This document shows, one piece after another, positions 1 through 7,490 of a stretch of 64,000 nt of DNA (positions are counted from its first letter, which is position 1; every line of letters begins with the position of its first letter). The stretch comes from Variovorax ginsengisoli (GTDB lineage: Bacteria > Pseudomonadota > Gammaproteobacteria > Burkholderiales > Burkholderiaceae_C), in the NCBI RefSeq assembly GCF_030486595.1, contig NZ_JAUJZH010000016.1, positions 1-64,000 of the forward strand. Direction: 5' to 3'. The position numbers and the translations under genes are program-made. The notes beneath the pieces were generated by a model. That model saw nothing but the letters and a program-made list of their open reading frames with translations. It searched no databases and was not told the DNA's origin.

Positions 1-13
1 GCGGCGGGGTCTT

Positions 14-514
14 TTGCTCATGTCGTCTGCTCCTGTCATCCGGGCTCTGTCCTCGCCCATGGGAGCAGCCTATCCACTTTGCGGCGTGTTCAGATTTGCG
101 CGGCCGGCTCTGATCGCCGAGCTGGCCAATGAAGAGGTGGGTGGTGCGCAGCCGCCCCTGGCAGTGGCGCAAGTTGCCATTCAGGATGAATGGCTGACGA
201 CGGCGCAGGCCGCCGCGAAGCTCGAGACCTCCCGAGTCTACATATCGATGCTCTGCAACACAGGCAAGCTGGGCGAAGTCGTGATGATCGACGGGCGACA
301 TCGCCGCATCCGGGCATCAGCAGTCCAGGCTTACTTGGAGAGTCGCACGGAGAACCACGAAAATAGGGTTTCGCCCCGGCAGGCGGGTGTCGACGCCAGG
401 TTGTATGACTATCCCGACGGACACTTCGTCAATGCATTGCGCGAGGAACAACGCGCGACCAAGGTAGCGAGAAAGACTTCGCGGGCAAAGGCAGACCGTC
501 AGTCGCATCGCTGA
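14..514 (+). CDS. excisionase-type HTH DNA-binding protein
   Basis: The product is about 166 residues, with a central helix-turn-helix of the excisionase/MerR-like (HTH_17) type at about residues 59-110: WLTTAQAAAKLETSRVYIS, then a G-K-L-G turn and GRHRRIRASAVQAYL. Proteins of this family bind DNA as excisionases, plasmid regulators or antitoxins. The C-terminal tail, rich in Arg and Lys, has no recognisable domain. The frame is open to the window edge, so the true start may lie upstream; in the window a TTG at 14 and an ATG at 20 are possible. No toxin partner is visible next to it. Family assignment is fairly safe, the role is not. Confidence 0.55.
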   Translation: MLMSSAPVIRALSSPMGAAYPLCGVFRFARPALIAELANEEVGGAQPPLAVAQVAIQDEWLTTAQAAAKLETSRVYISMLCNTGKLGEVVMIDGRHRRIRASAVQAYLESRTENHENRVSPRQAGVDARLYDYPDGHFVNALREEQRATKVARKTSRAKADRQSHR

Positions 515-803
515 ATCGTCGCTGCGCTTGCGTGAGTTCCGTGTCGCCAATCTGGTCACCCTTTGGAAGGCCAGGGGCAGGGGAACTCAGTTCAGGATCT
601 GGAGCGGGAGGCGCGGCCCGTCGATCCGCGAGGGGCGGCAACGGTCGAGTGAGCGTTTCACGCACGTTCGCGAGGGCGCTTGACCTGGGGCCGCGGGACA
701 AGGGGCGACGCCTGTGCCCGACGAAGACGACACTCGTGCGATGCAAGTCGCGCCTCCGTTTTGTGGCTGGTTCCCATCGAGGATTGGGCGTAGGCTTCGC
801 CAC

Positions 804-944
804 ATGGCGATGCTCATTCTCAGTCTGATGCTCAGCTTGATGGTGATCTCCAGCGTCGTGGGCGTCAGACTGCTGATCGACAGGGCCCAGAAGAAGTCGG
901 AGAAGCGCGGCAGGAAGGGCGACCAGCCCGCGGATCCTCAGTGA
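804..944 (+). CDS. possible small single-span membrane protein
   Basis: This is a 46-residue frame starting at an ATG. It has a hydrophobic N-terminal segment of about 20 residues (LILSLMLSLMVISSVVGV) and then a highly basic, polar tail. That is the layout of a small inner-membrane protein. It converges on dnaE2 and overlaps its stop by 7 bases. The upstream 515-803 contains no other convincing gene. No homologue is recognised and chance occurrence cannot be ruled out. Confidence 0.3.
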   Translation: MAMLILSLMLSLMVISSVVGVRLLIDRAQKKSEKRGRKGDQPADPQ

Positions 945-3900
945 AAATCCCTCGACACGGTCGGCAGCCTGCCGAGCATCGGCGTCAGGTCCTCAAGCCG
1001 ATGCGCGATCAGGCTTCGAAGCTCGCCCTCGCGCTGCCACGTCCCATGAATAGCCAGAAGCCTCGCATTGAGCAATTCCTGGCGCTGCGTCTCCCGCAAG
1101 CTCCTCCACGCGATGACCTGAACCACCCCGGTCTCGTCTTCCAGCGAGACGAAGATGACCCCCTTGGCCGTGTCCGGCTGTTGGCGCAAGGTCACGAGGC
1201 CGCAGTAGCTCACGTCCTCGCCATTGGGCAGGTCCTGCAGGTCTGCGGCCGCCATGAGTCCCCGCTTCGCAAGCGCCGGGCGGAGCAGGGCCAGCGGATG
1301 CCGGCGCAGCGTCAGTCCTGTCGCCGCATAGTCGAACATGATTTCCTCCCCCTCCGGCGCCGGAGGGAGCTCCAGAAGATCCTCGTCCACCGGGGCATCG
1401 CGAAGCAGGCGAGGTGTTGCGCGTAGCGCGGAGGCGTCCCACACCGCGTTCCGGCGATGCCCGCTCAAGCTCCTCAATGCATCGGCGCCGGCCAGGAGCT
1501 TCATTTCGTGGAGTTCGAGCGCGGCCCGTCGCGCGAGGTCCTCAGCGTTGTCGAACAGGCTTTCATGCCGGGCATCGACGATCCGCTGGGCCGATTCCCA
1601 CCGAAGCCCCGACAGCATCCGCAACCCCAGGCGAACTGCGGGCCGGTGCGGCAGGTTCTCGAGCGTGCAGTCGAGGTCGCTGTGCAGGACGTCGGCCGGG
1701 CGGACCTCGACGCCGTGGCGCTTGGCGTCCTGCACGAGTTGGCTCGGGCTGTAGAAGCCGAGCGGCTGCGCGTTGAGCATCGCGGCCAGGAACTCGGCCG
1801 GATGGTGGCACTTGATCCAACAGCTGGCGTAGACGAGCAGGGCGAATGAGGCCGCATGGCTCTCGGGGAATCCGTACTCGGAGAACCCCTTGATCTGCTC
1901 GAAGATCTGCTCGGCGAAAGATTTCTCGTACCCACGCGCGGTCATCCCATCCACGATCTTGGCGTAGTAGCGCTCGAGGCCGCCCTTGCGCTTCCAGGCG
2001 GCCATAGCGCGCCGCAAGCCGTCCGCCTCGCCCGGCGTGAATCCGGCTGCGATCATGGCGATCTGCATCACCTGTTCCTGGAACACCGGGACACCGAGCG
2101 TGCGGCCCAGCGCTTCCTTCAGCGCCTCGTTGGGGTAGCTCACAGGCTCCAACCCCTGGCGCCGGCGCAGGTAGGGATGCACCATGCCCCCGACGATCGG
2201 CCCTGGCCGTACCAGCGCGACTTCGACCACCAGGTCATAGAAGCACTGCGGCTTCAGTCGCGGCAGCATGCTCATCTGCGCGCGGCTTTCGATCTGGAAC
2301 ACCCCGACCGTGTCCGCCCGCGAAATCATCTCGTAGGTGACCGGGTCTTCGGCAGGGATGTCCTGCATCCCGAAGTCGTAGCCCTTGCGCAGGCCGATGA
2401 ACTCCAACGACTTGCGGATGGCGGTGAGCATGCCCAGCGCCAGGCAGTCCACTTTCAGGAACCCGAGCGCGTCAAGGTCATCCTTGTCCCATTCGAGGAC
2501 GGTCCGGTCGCGCATGCTCGCGTTCTCGATGGGGATCATGCGCGACAGCGGCCCGCGCGTGAGGACGAAGCCCCCCGTGTGCTGGCTCAGGTGACGCGGG
2601 AAGCCGAGGAGTTGACCGGTGAGCAGCATCAGCTGCCGAACCTTCAGGTCGTCCAGCGACAGCCCGATCTCGACCAGCCGCTCCGGCATGACGGTTTTCC
2701 CGTCGAACCACTTGTGGTCCTTCGCCAACTGCTCCACCACCTCCAACTCGAAGCCCAGGGCCTTCCCAACGTCACGGATGGCGCTCTTCGGGCGATAGCT
2801 GATGACGACGCCGGTGATCGCCGCCCGATCCCGCCCATAGCGCTGGTAGAGGTACTGAAGGACTTCTTCCCGGCGCTCGTGCTCGAAATCGATGTCGATG
2901 TCCGGGGGCTCGTTCCTCTCCTTGGAGATGAACCGCTCGAACAGGACGCTCATGCGGGCGGGGTCCACCTCGGTGACGCCGACGCAGTAGCAGACCACGC
3001 TGTTGGCGGCGCTGCCGCGGCCCTGGCAAAGGATATGGCGCGAACGGGCGAACTGGACGATGTCCGCGACGGTCAGGAAGTAGTGCTCGTACTGGAGGTC
3101 GGCAATGAGGTCGAGCTCGTGCTCGATCTGAAGCTGCACCTTGGCCGGCATTCCCTCGGGCCAGCGCCGCCCGGCGCCCTCGTAGGTCAGTCGGCGCAGG
3201 TAGGAAGATGCCGTCTCGCCCTCCGGCACGACCTCATCGGGATACTGGTAGCGCAGCTCCTCCAGGCTGAACTGGCAGCGCGCGGCGACGTGGAGCGTCT
3301 CGGCCAGCAAATCCTCCGGGTAAGTCTGGGCCAGCCGAAGGCGGGTTCGCAGGTGCCGCTCCGCGTTCGGCTGCAGGTCCAGGCCGCACTCGGTCAACGG
3401 CCGGCCCACGCGTGTGGCCGTGAGGACGTCGTGCAGAGGCTTTCGGGATCGCACGTGGAACTGCACGTCACCGGTGGCGACCAGGGGAATGGCGGTGTGT
3501 TCGCTGACCTGCCGCAACCGATAGAGCCACATCTCATCGTCAATGAACCGCAGCAGGTCCACACCGAGCCAGCATCGCCCTCTGAAGTTGGCCAGCAACC
3601 AGAGGCCGATCGCCTCGAGCTGCGCTGGCGAGGACATCCGTTTCGGGCAGGCGACGACGACGCAGTCCTCGAGCGCGGCGGCGGATAGGTCGTCGAACGG
3701 CAGCTCGTACTTTCCCTTCTCGGAACTGCGCCTCAATTTCGTGATGAACTCGCAAAGATTGCCGTAGCCATTCAGGTTGCAGGCGTACACGACGAGCGTG
3801 AACGGGTGCTCGCAGTCGACCTGAAACTGGCTTCCGACGAGCAGCTTCAGGCCGTGCTCCTTGGCCGCCACGTGGGCGCGAACGATCCCCGCCAGGCTGC

Positions 3901-4036
3901 ACTCGTCCGTGAGGGCCAGGCCCTGGTACCCGAGCTTCGACGCCCGCTCGACCAGCTCGTCCGGCTGGCTGGCACCGCGAAGGAACGTGAAGTTCGAGAT
4001 GCAGCGCAGCTCGACGTAGTCGGGGAGGGCGGCCAT
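938..4036 (-). CDS. dnaE2: error-prone DNA polymerase DnaE2 (ImuC)
   Basis: The product is a 1032-residue C-family DNA polymerase of the DnaE2/ImuC type, the catalytic subunit of the SOS mutasome that copies past DNA lesions. The N-terminal PHP domain begins at residue 8 (ELRCISNFTFLRGAS). The palm carries the acidic PDIDIDF motif at residues 378-384. Helix-hairpin-helix and OB-fold regions follow toward the C-terminus (for example VSLEDETGVVQVIAW). Length is normal for DnaE2 and shorter than the replicative DnaE. It begins 3 bp after the imuB stop, so the imuA-imuB-dnaE2 order is that of the classical LexA-controlled mutagenesis cassette. The LexA box upstream of imuA is the likely control point. 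Confidence 0.95.
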   Translation of the reverse strand: MAALPDYVELRCISNFTFLRGASQPDELVERASKLGYQGLALTDECSLAGIVRAHVAAKEHGLKLLVGSQFQVDCEHPFTLVVYACNLNGYGNLCEFITKLRRSSEKGKYELPFDDLSAAALEDCVVVACPKRMSSPAQLEAIGLWLLANFRGRCWLGVDLLRFIDDEMWLYRLRQVSEHTAIPLVATGDVQFHVRSRKPLHDVLTATRVGRPLTECGLDLQPNAERHLRTRLRLAQTYPEDLLAETLHVAARCQFSLEELRYQYPDEVVPEGETASSYLRRLTYEGAGRRWPEGMPAKVQLQIEHELDLIADLQYEHYFLTVADIVQFARSRHILCQGRGSAANSVVCYCVGVTEVDPARMSVLFERFISKERNEPPDIDIDFEHERREEVLQYLYQRYGRDRAAITGVVISYRPKSAIRDVGKALGFELEVVEQLAKDHKWFDGKTVMPERLVEIGLSLDDLKVRQLMLLTGQLLGFPRHLSQHTGGFVLTRGPLSRMIPIENASMRDRTVLEWDKDDLDALGFLKVDCLALGMLTAIRKSLEFIGLRKGYDFGMQDIPAEDPVTYEMISRADTVGVFQIESRAQMSMLPRLKPQCFYDLVVEVALVRPGPIVGGMVHPYLRRRQGLEPVSYPNEALKEALGRTLGVPVFQEQVMQIAMIAAGFTPGEADGLRRAMAAWKRKGGLERYYAKIVDGMTARGYEKSFAEQIFEQIKGFSEYGFPESHAASFALLVYASCWIKCHHPAEFLAAMLNAQPLGFYSPSQLVQDAKRHGVEVRPADVLHSDLDCTLENLPHRPAVRLGLRMLSGLRWESAQRIVDARHESLFDNAEDLARRAALELHEMKLLAGADALRSLSGHRRNAVWDASALRATPRLLRDAPVDEDLLELPPAPEGEEIMFDYAATGLTLRRHPLALLRPALAKRGLMAAADLQDLPNGEDVSYCGLVTLRQQPDTAKGVIFVSLEDETGVVQVIAWRSLRETQRQELLNARLLAIHGTWQREGELRSLIAHRLEDLTPMLGRLPTVSRDFH

Positions 4037-4039
4037 GGC

Positions 4040-5398
4040 TCAGGCGAAGACGCCGTGGAGGAACCAGGCGCTTTCCTCGTTGGCGAGACGCGTCTGGAAG
4101 ATCCAGAGCACGCCGGCGTGCTCGCTCAGCGCGACAAAGTAGTCCCGTGCAACGTGTCGCGTGCCTGAGGACGTCGGGGGTGCCGCGTCGCCTTGCCGGT
4201 CACAGGGCCGGTCGCCCACGCGGTCGAACCAGCCGTATTCGATGCGGTGGGGACCCGCCAGCAGCTGCAGCGGCCCCTGGTACAGCGGATGGGACTCCCG
4301 TGACGCCAGGCGCAGCGGCTTGGGCAGGATGAAGGTGGGCTGTGGGCAATCCAGGCTGCGGGCCACCTGCCTTGGCCGCTTGTCCGGCGCGGGTTGCCAG
4401 TGGCACATCCACTCCGGGCGATGGTCTTCGGCCACGACCGGCCGGAGCACCCTCTCGGGGCCGAGCCTCGCGGCGATTCGTTCGAGCACCAGCGCGAGCC
4501 CCTCACCGTCGGGCAAGGTCTCCGGCAGAAAGGAAAAGCTGGACTCTTCGAGCGGGCGCACGTCGTCCGCGGTCATGGCCAGGTCGCCGACGGGCGCGAG
4601 CAGTTCGACCTTGGCGAGGTTTTCGGCCAGGAGCCTGCTCAGGTGCTCGATGTTCCTGGTCGGCTCCGCGGTTCGAACCGTGAGCTCGCCCCCATCCCCG
4701 GCCGATTTGGCCCGCATGGCGTCGTGACACCATTTCAGGGTGAAGGCGGTGACCCCGGAGCGCCTCGCCGCCAGCCAGGCGCAGAGCTGCAAAAGCAGCC
4801 GACGCGCACCGAACAGCATCGCCGGCGCGAGTTCGATGCGCGACATCAGTTCGAGCTTGGCTTCGAAGCGGTCGGGGAGGGTGGCCCAGGCGTGCGCTTC
4901 GGGCTTCAGGCCATAGGCTTGGTCGAGCGCGCCCACCAGTTCCTTGTCGAAGCGTCGGCTCAGCCCGCCGCGGGGGAGGGCGCGCACCTGCCCCAGCGTC
5001 TGGCACCCCACGCGCGCGAGGATGGCGGCATGCGCTGCGACCGGTGCCAGCACCTCCACGGGCAAGTCGTCGAGCAGCGCCTCGAGCGGTTTGGCGAACC
5101 CGTTCGATTGCCCATTGCGGGCCAGGGCCACCGCCGCCAGGCTGGTCGGGGCCCAGGCGAGCTGCCTCACGCCCAGCTCTTGCGTTTCCACCTTCACCCG
5201 CTCCACGAGCTTTCGCTTGCCCCCGAACAGGCGCACGCTCGCCTCGAGCTCCATCACGACCGCCGAAGACAGCGAAGGCGCGTCGATGACGCTGACGCGC
5301 GGTGTGAACTGGAGGCACCAGATCGACAGCCCGCGAATGGCTTCAATGCGCTGGGAGTCGGTGAGTGGACGGCCGGGAAGTAGCGCTGCCCAGAGCAT
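4040..5398 (-). CDS. imuB: ImuB, Y-family polymerase-like mutasome protein
   Basis: This is a 452-residue Y-family DNA polymerase homologue of the ImuB group. From studied systems, ImuB is catalytically inactive and acts as a hub linking DnaE2 and ImuA to the beta clamp. The start is placed at the ATG giving MLWAALLPGRPL, because ImuB proteins begin like this and longer in-frame starts add an unrelated Arg-rich stretch. The palm-like region is visible (WCLQFTPRVSVIDAPS, then VVMELEASVRLFGG), followed by a little-finger-like region and a less conserved tail. Its start lies 56 bp inside imuA and its stop is 3 bp before dnaE2, which indicates translational coupling. Confidence 0.92.
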   Translation of the reverse strand: MLWAALLPGRPLTDSQRIEAIRGLSIWCLQFTPRVSVIDAPSLSSAVVMELEASVRLFGGKRKLVERVKVETQELGVRQLAWAPTSLAAVALARNGQSNGFAKPLEALLDDLPVEVLAPVAAHAAILARVGCQTLGQVRALPRGGLSRRFDKELVGALDQAYGLKPEAHAWATLPDRFEAKLELMSRIELAPAMLFGARRLLLQLCAWLAARRSGVTAFTLKWCHDAMRAKSAGDGGELTVRTAEPTRNIEHLSRLLAENLAKVELLAPVGDLAMTADDVRPLEESSFSFLPETLPDGEGLALVLERIAARLGPERVLRPVVAEDHRPEWMCHWQPAPDKRPRQVARSLDCPQPTFILPKPLRLASRESHPLYQGPLQLLAGPHRIEYGWFDRVGDRPCDRQGDAAPPTSSGTRHVARDYFVALSEHAGVLWIFQTRLANEESAWFLHGVFA

Positions 5399-6182
5399 GG
5401 GAAGTCTCTGCTGGGGTGGCGCGCGGCTTGCGCGCGGCCAGGAGCACGCTCGGCTTCGACAGCCGGGGCGTGATGAGGGGTGCAAGGCCGCGCGGAATCG
5501 AGGGGAGGTGCAGCACACCGTCATGGACACCGCCCTTGCGCTTCAACAGGTGGACCCGAAGTTCCCAGTCCACGCCCACGCTGACCTGCACCCGCAGGGG
5601 AGCCGCGGACGGTTCATGCTCCGCGGTCGCCGGACGGCACAGGAACACCGGGCTGTCACAGCTCTGCGAACACACCTGCAGCCGTCGAATCTGTTCCTGG
5701 CGAGCCTGAGGGAGCCAAGACACGACCATGCCGGCCGCGTTGGCCTTCACCAGTTGCTCGGTGACCCACAGCCGCTCCGCCGGGGTCGACGCCTGGATCC
5801 AGACCAGACGGCGCTCGTCGATGCCTTCGTCGCGCAGGCCGGGCAGGTGCGGGGCCTTCGGGGGGCCGACGATGACGATGTCTTCACCCTTCGCGATCAC
5901 CTGGCGCATGGCCGGCGCCAGGAGCCGCCACTCGAGCACCGTCGGCTGTGCCTGGAGCACCTCGGTGAGGGAGCGAGCGGGCCAGCCGCCACCTGGAAGT
6001 TCGGCGTCCAAGGCCGGATAGCCGCTGGCGACCACGCGCGTGACCGGCGAGCCCAGTTGGTCGCCGCGCCAGATCGCGGCCTCGACAGAGGCGGGAAGCT
6101 CGCCTGGACGCAGGACGGGCTTTGAAGGACGGGGCGGCGGGGCCGGCGCATCGTCGTCGGCCCACTCCAGAAGGGCGGCCAT
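5343..6182 (-). CDS. imuA: ImuA, RecA-fold translesion synthesis protein
   Basis: The product is a 279-residue ImuA (also called SulA/RecA-like, proteobacterial type). It is the first gene of the imuA-imuB-dnaE2 cassette and modulates the mutasome. Typical features are VTRVVASGYPALDAELPGGG, then LTEVLQ and DIVIVGPPKAPHLPGL in the RecA-like core. The start was set at the ATG giving MAALLEWADDD. Earlier in-frame codons would read through the LexA operator, which lies only 15 bp upstream of this ATG. The 3' end overlaps imuB by 56 bp. Confidence 0.9.
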   Translation of the reverse strand: MAALLEWADDDAPAPPPRPSKPVLRPGELPASVEAAIWRGDQLGSPVTRVVASGYPALDAELPGGGWPARSLTEVLQAQPTVLEWRLLAPAMRQVIAKGEDIVIVGPPKAPHLPGLRDEGIDERRLVWIQASTPAERLWVTEQLVKANAAGMVVSWLPQARQEQIRRLQVCSQSCDSPVFLCRPATAEHEPSAAPLRVQVSVGVDWELRVHLLKRKGGVHDGVLHLPSIPRGLAPLITPRLSKPSVLLAARKPRATPAETSHALGSATSRPSTHRLPAH

Positions 6183-6196
6183 CACGGGCTCCAAAA

Positions 6197-6216
6197 TACT
6201 GTATGGGTATCCAGTA
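6197..6216 (-). promoter_or_regulatory. LexA operator (SOS box)
   Basis: The site has CTG-N10-CAG geometry inside a longer dyad (TACTGTAT...CCAGTA), the form used by LexA of beta- and gammaproteobacteria. It lies 15 bp upstream of the imuA start, so LexA bound there would occlude the promoter. The SRAP gene starts 190 bp away on the other strand and could share the control. The match is seen directly; binding is inferred. Confidence 0.85.
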
Positions 6217-6405
6217 TGCGTCAAATTCACGGTGTGATGGCTTGGCCCCTGAACGAGGTCGGAATTAAATGCGGAGGCGGTCGACCGGCCGGCCCGCGTT
6301 CGCACGTCTTGCTACCCGGCCGGCCGACGTTAAACCGCGGGGGACTCGGCGGATGGCTGAGTCGGAGGGCGGCGCCTACAGCGGGACTCCAGCAGAATGC
6401 GCGGG

Positions 6406-7170
6406 ATGTGCAGCCACTACCAGGCCGAGAAGCGCCGCAAGCAGATCGCGAAACACTTCGGCATCCAACTGCCGCCGAGTTGGGAGCCGCCGCCGGGCGG
6501 CCTGCACATCTACCCGACGCAGATGGCGCCTTTCATCCGGCGGCCGCCCGAGCGCGAATCGGGCGACGAGGCGATACCTGATTTCGAGGTGGTCGAGGGG
6601 CACTTCGGGTTGTTGCCCGGTTTCGCCAAGGATGCCAAGTTCGGCCTGAAGACGTACAACGCGCGCAGCGAGACGGTCCGCGAGCTGGCGAGCTTCAAGA
6701 ATGCCTGGGCCAGGCCGAGGCACTGCATCGTGCCCTGCGAGGCGATCTACGAGCCGGACTGGCGTACGGGCAAGTTCATCCCGACACGGTTCACCGCGGC
6801 AAACGATGAGACGCTGGGGGTGGCCGGGCTGTGGTCACCCTGGAAGAACCCGGAAACCGCGGAGTGGGAGCTGAGCTTCACCATGCTCACGATCAACGCC
6901 GACGCGCACCCGCTGTTCAAGCTGATGCACAGGCCCGACTTGAAGCGCCCGCCGGAAAAGCAGGACAAGCGCATGGTCGCAATCTTGCCGGAAGCGTGGT
7001 ACGGCGAGTGGCTCGATGCGCCCCCGGAGCGCTCGATGGATTTCCTGATGCAGTTCCCTGCCGAGCGACTTGCGATGGTGGCCGAGGCGCCGCCGCTGAA
7101 GGAGCCCAAAGCGCCCAAGGTGAAGACGACGCCCAGTGAGTCGGGGCCGGTCGAGCCACCGCTTTTCTGA
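6406..7170 (+). CDS. SRAP-domain (HMCES/YedK-type) abasic-site protein
   Basis: This 254-residue SOS-response-associated peptidase family protein belongs to the HMCES/YedK group, whose members crosslink covalently to abasic sites in single-stranded DNA through Cys2. The ATG at 6406 is chosen because it places Cys directly after Met (MCSHYQAEKRR), which the chemistry requires; an ATG at 6397 would spoil this. Other family motifs are YNARSET, CIVPCEAIYEPDW, LSFTMLTINADAH and the H-x-R-M region around KRMVAILPE. It diverges from the LexA-controlled imuA operon, a frequent neighbourhood for this family, and fits a DNA-damage role. The tail is Pro-rich. Confidence 0.9.
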   Translation: MCSHYQAEKRRKQIAKHFGIQLPPSWEPPPGGLHIYPTQMAPFIRRPPERESGDEAIPDFEVVEGHFGLLPGFAKDAKFGLKTYNARSETVRELASFKNAWARPRHCIVPCEAIYEPDWRTGKFIPTRFTAANDETLGVAGLWSPWKNPETAEWELSFTMLTINADAHPLFKLMHRPDLKRPPEKQDKRMVAILPEAWYGEWLDAPPERSMDFLMQFPAERLAMVAEAPPLKEPKAPKVKTTPSESGPVEPPLF

Positions 7171-7178
7171 GCAGGCCC

Positions 7179-7469
7179 ATGTTCATCATCAGCCTGACCT
7201 ACATCCGTCCCCTGGAGGAGATTGATGCGCTGATGGCGAAGCACGTCGTCTGGTTGAAGAAGCACTACAAGAGCGGGCTCTTCATCGCGTCGGGGCGCCA
7301 AGTGCCGCGCAGCGGCGGCGTGATCCTCGCCCGCTCTGGCGACCGCAGCGCGCTCGAAGCCATCCTGGCGCAGGACCCGTTCATCAAGAGCGGCTGCGCC
7401 CGCGCCGAGGTCGTTGAGTTCTCGCCCAGCATGACTGCGCCAGGTGCGGAGGTGTTGAAGGAGCTTTAG
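7179..7469 (+). CDS. YciI-family protein
   Basis: The product is a small 96-residue alpha-beta barrel protein of the YciI type. The family signature is present: an N-terminal strand (MFIISLTYIRPLEEIDALM), an H-x3-L pattern (KHVVWLKKHYKSG), SGRQVPRSGGVILAR and a terminal helix-strand with DPFIKSG. YciI proteins are dimeric and related to dye-decolourising/EthD folds, and their substrates are mostly unknown. It starts 8 bp after the SRAP stop, so the two are probably co-transcribed. Nothing in the sequence shows its reaction. Confidence 0.85.
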   Translation: MFIISLTYIRPLEEIDALMAKHVVWLKKHYKSGLFIASGRQVPRSGGVILARSGDRSALEAILAQDPFIKSGCARAEVVEFSPSMTAPGAEVLKEL

Positions 7470-7490
7470 GCCGGACCGGATCGGGTGCCG

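Noticed and set aside
1856..3688. Long + strand open frame opposite dnaE2
   Set aside because: It is a shadow of dnaE2 with low-complexity His/Leu/Asp/Val-rich text and no family motif.
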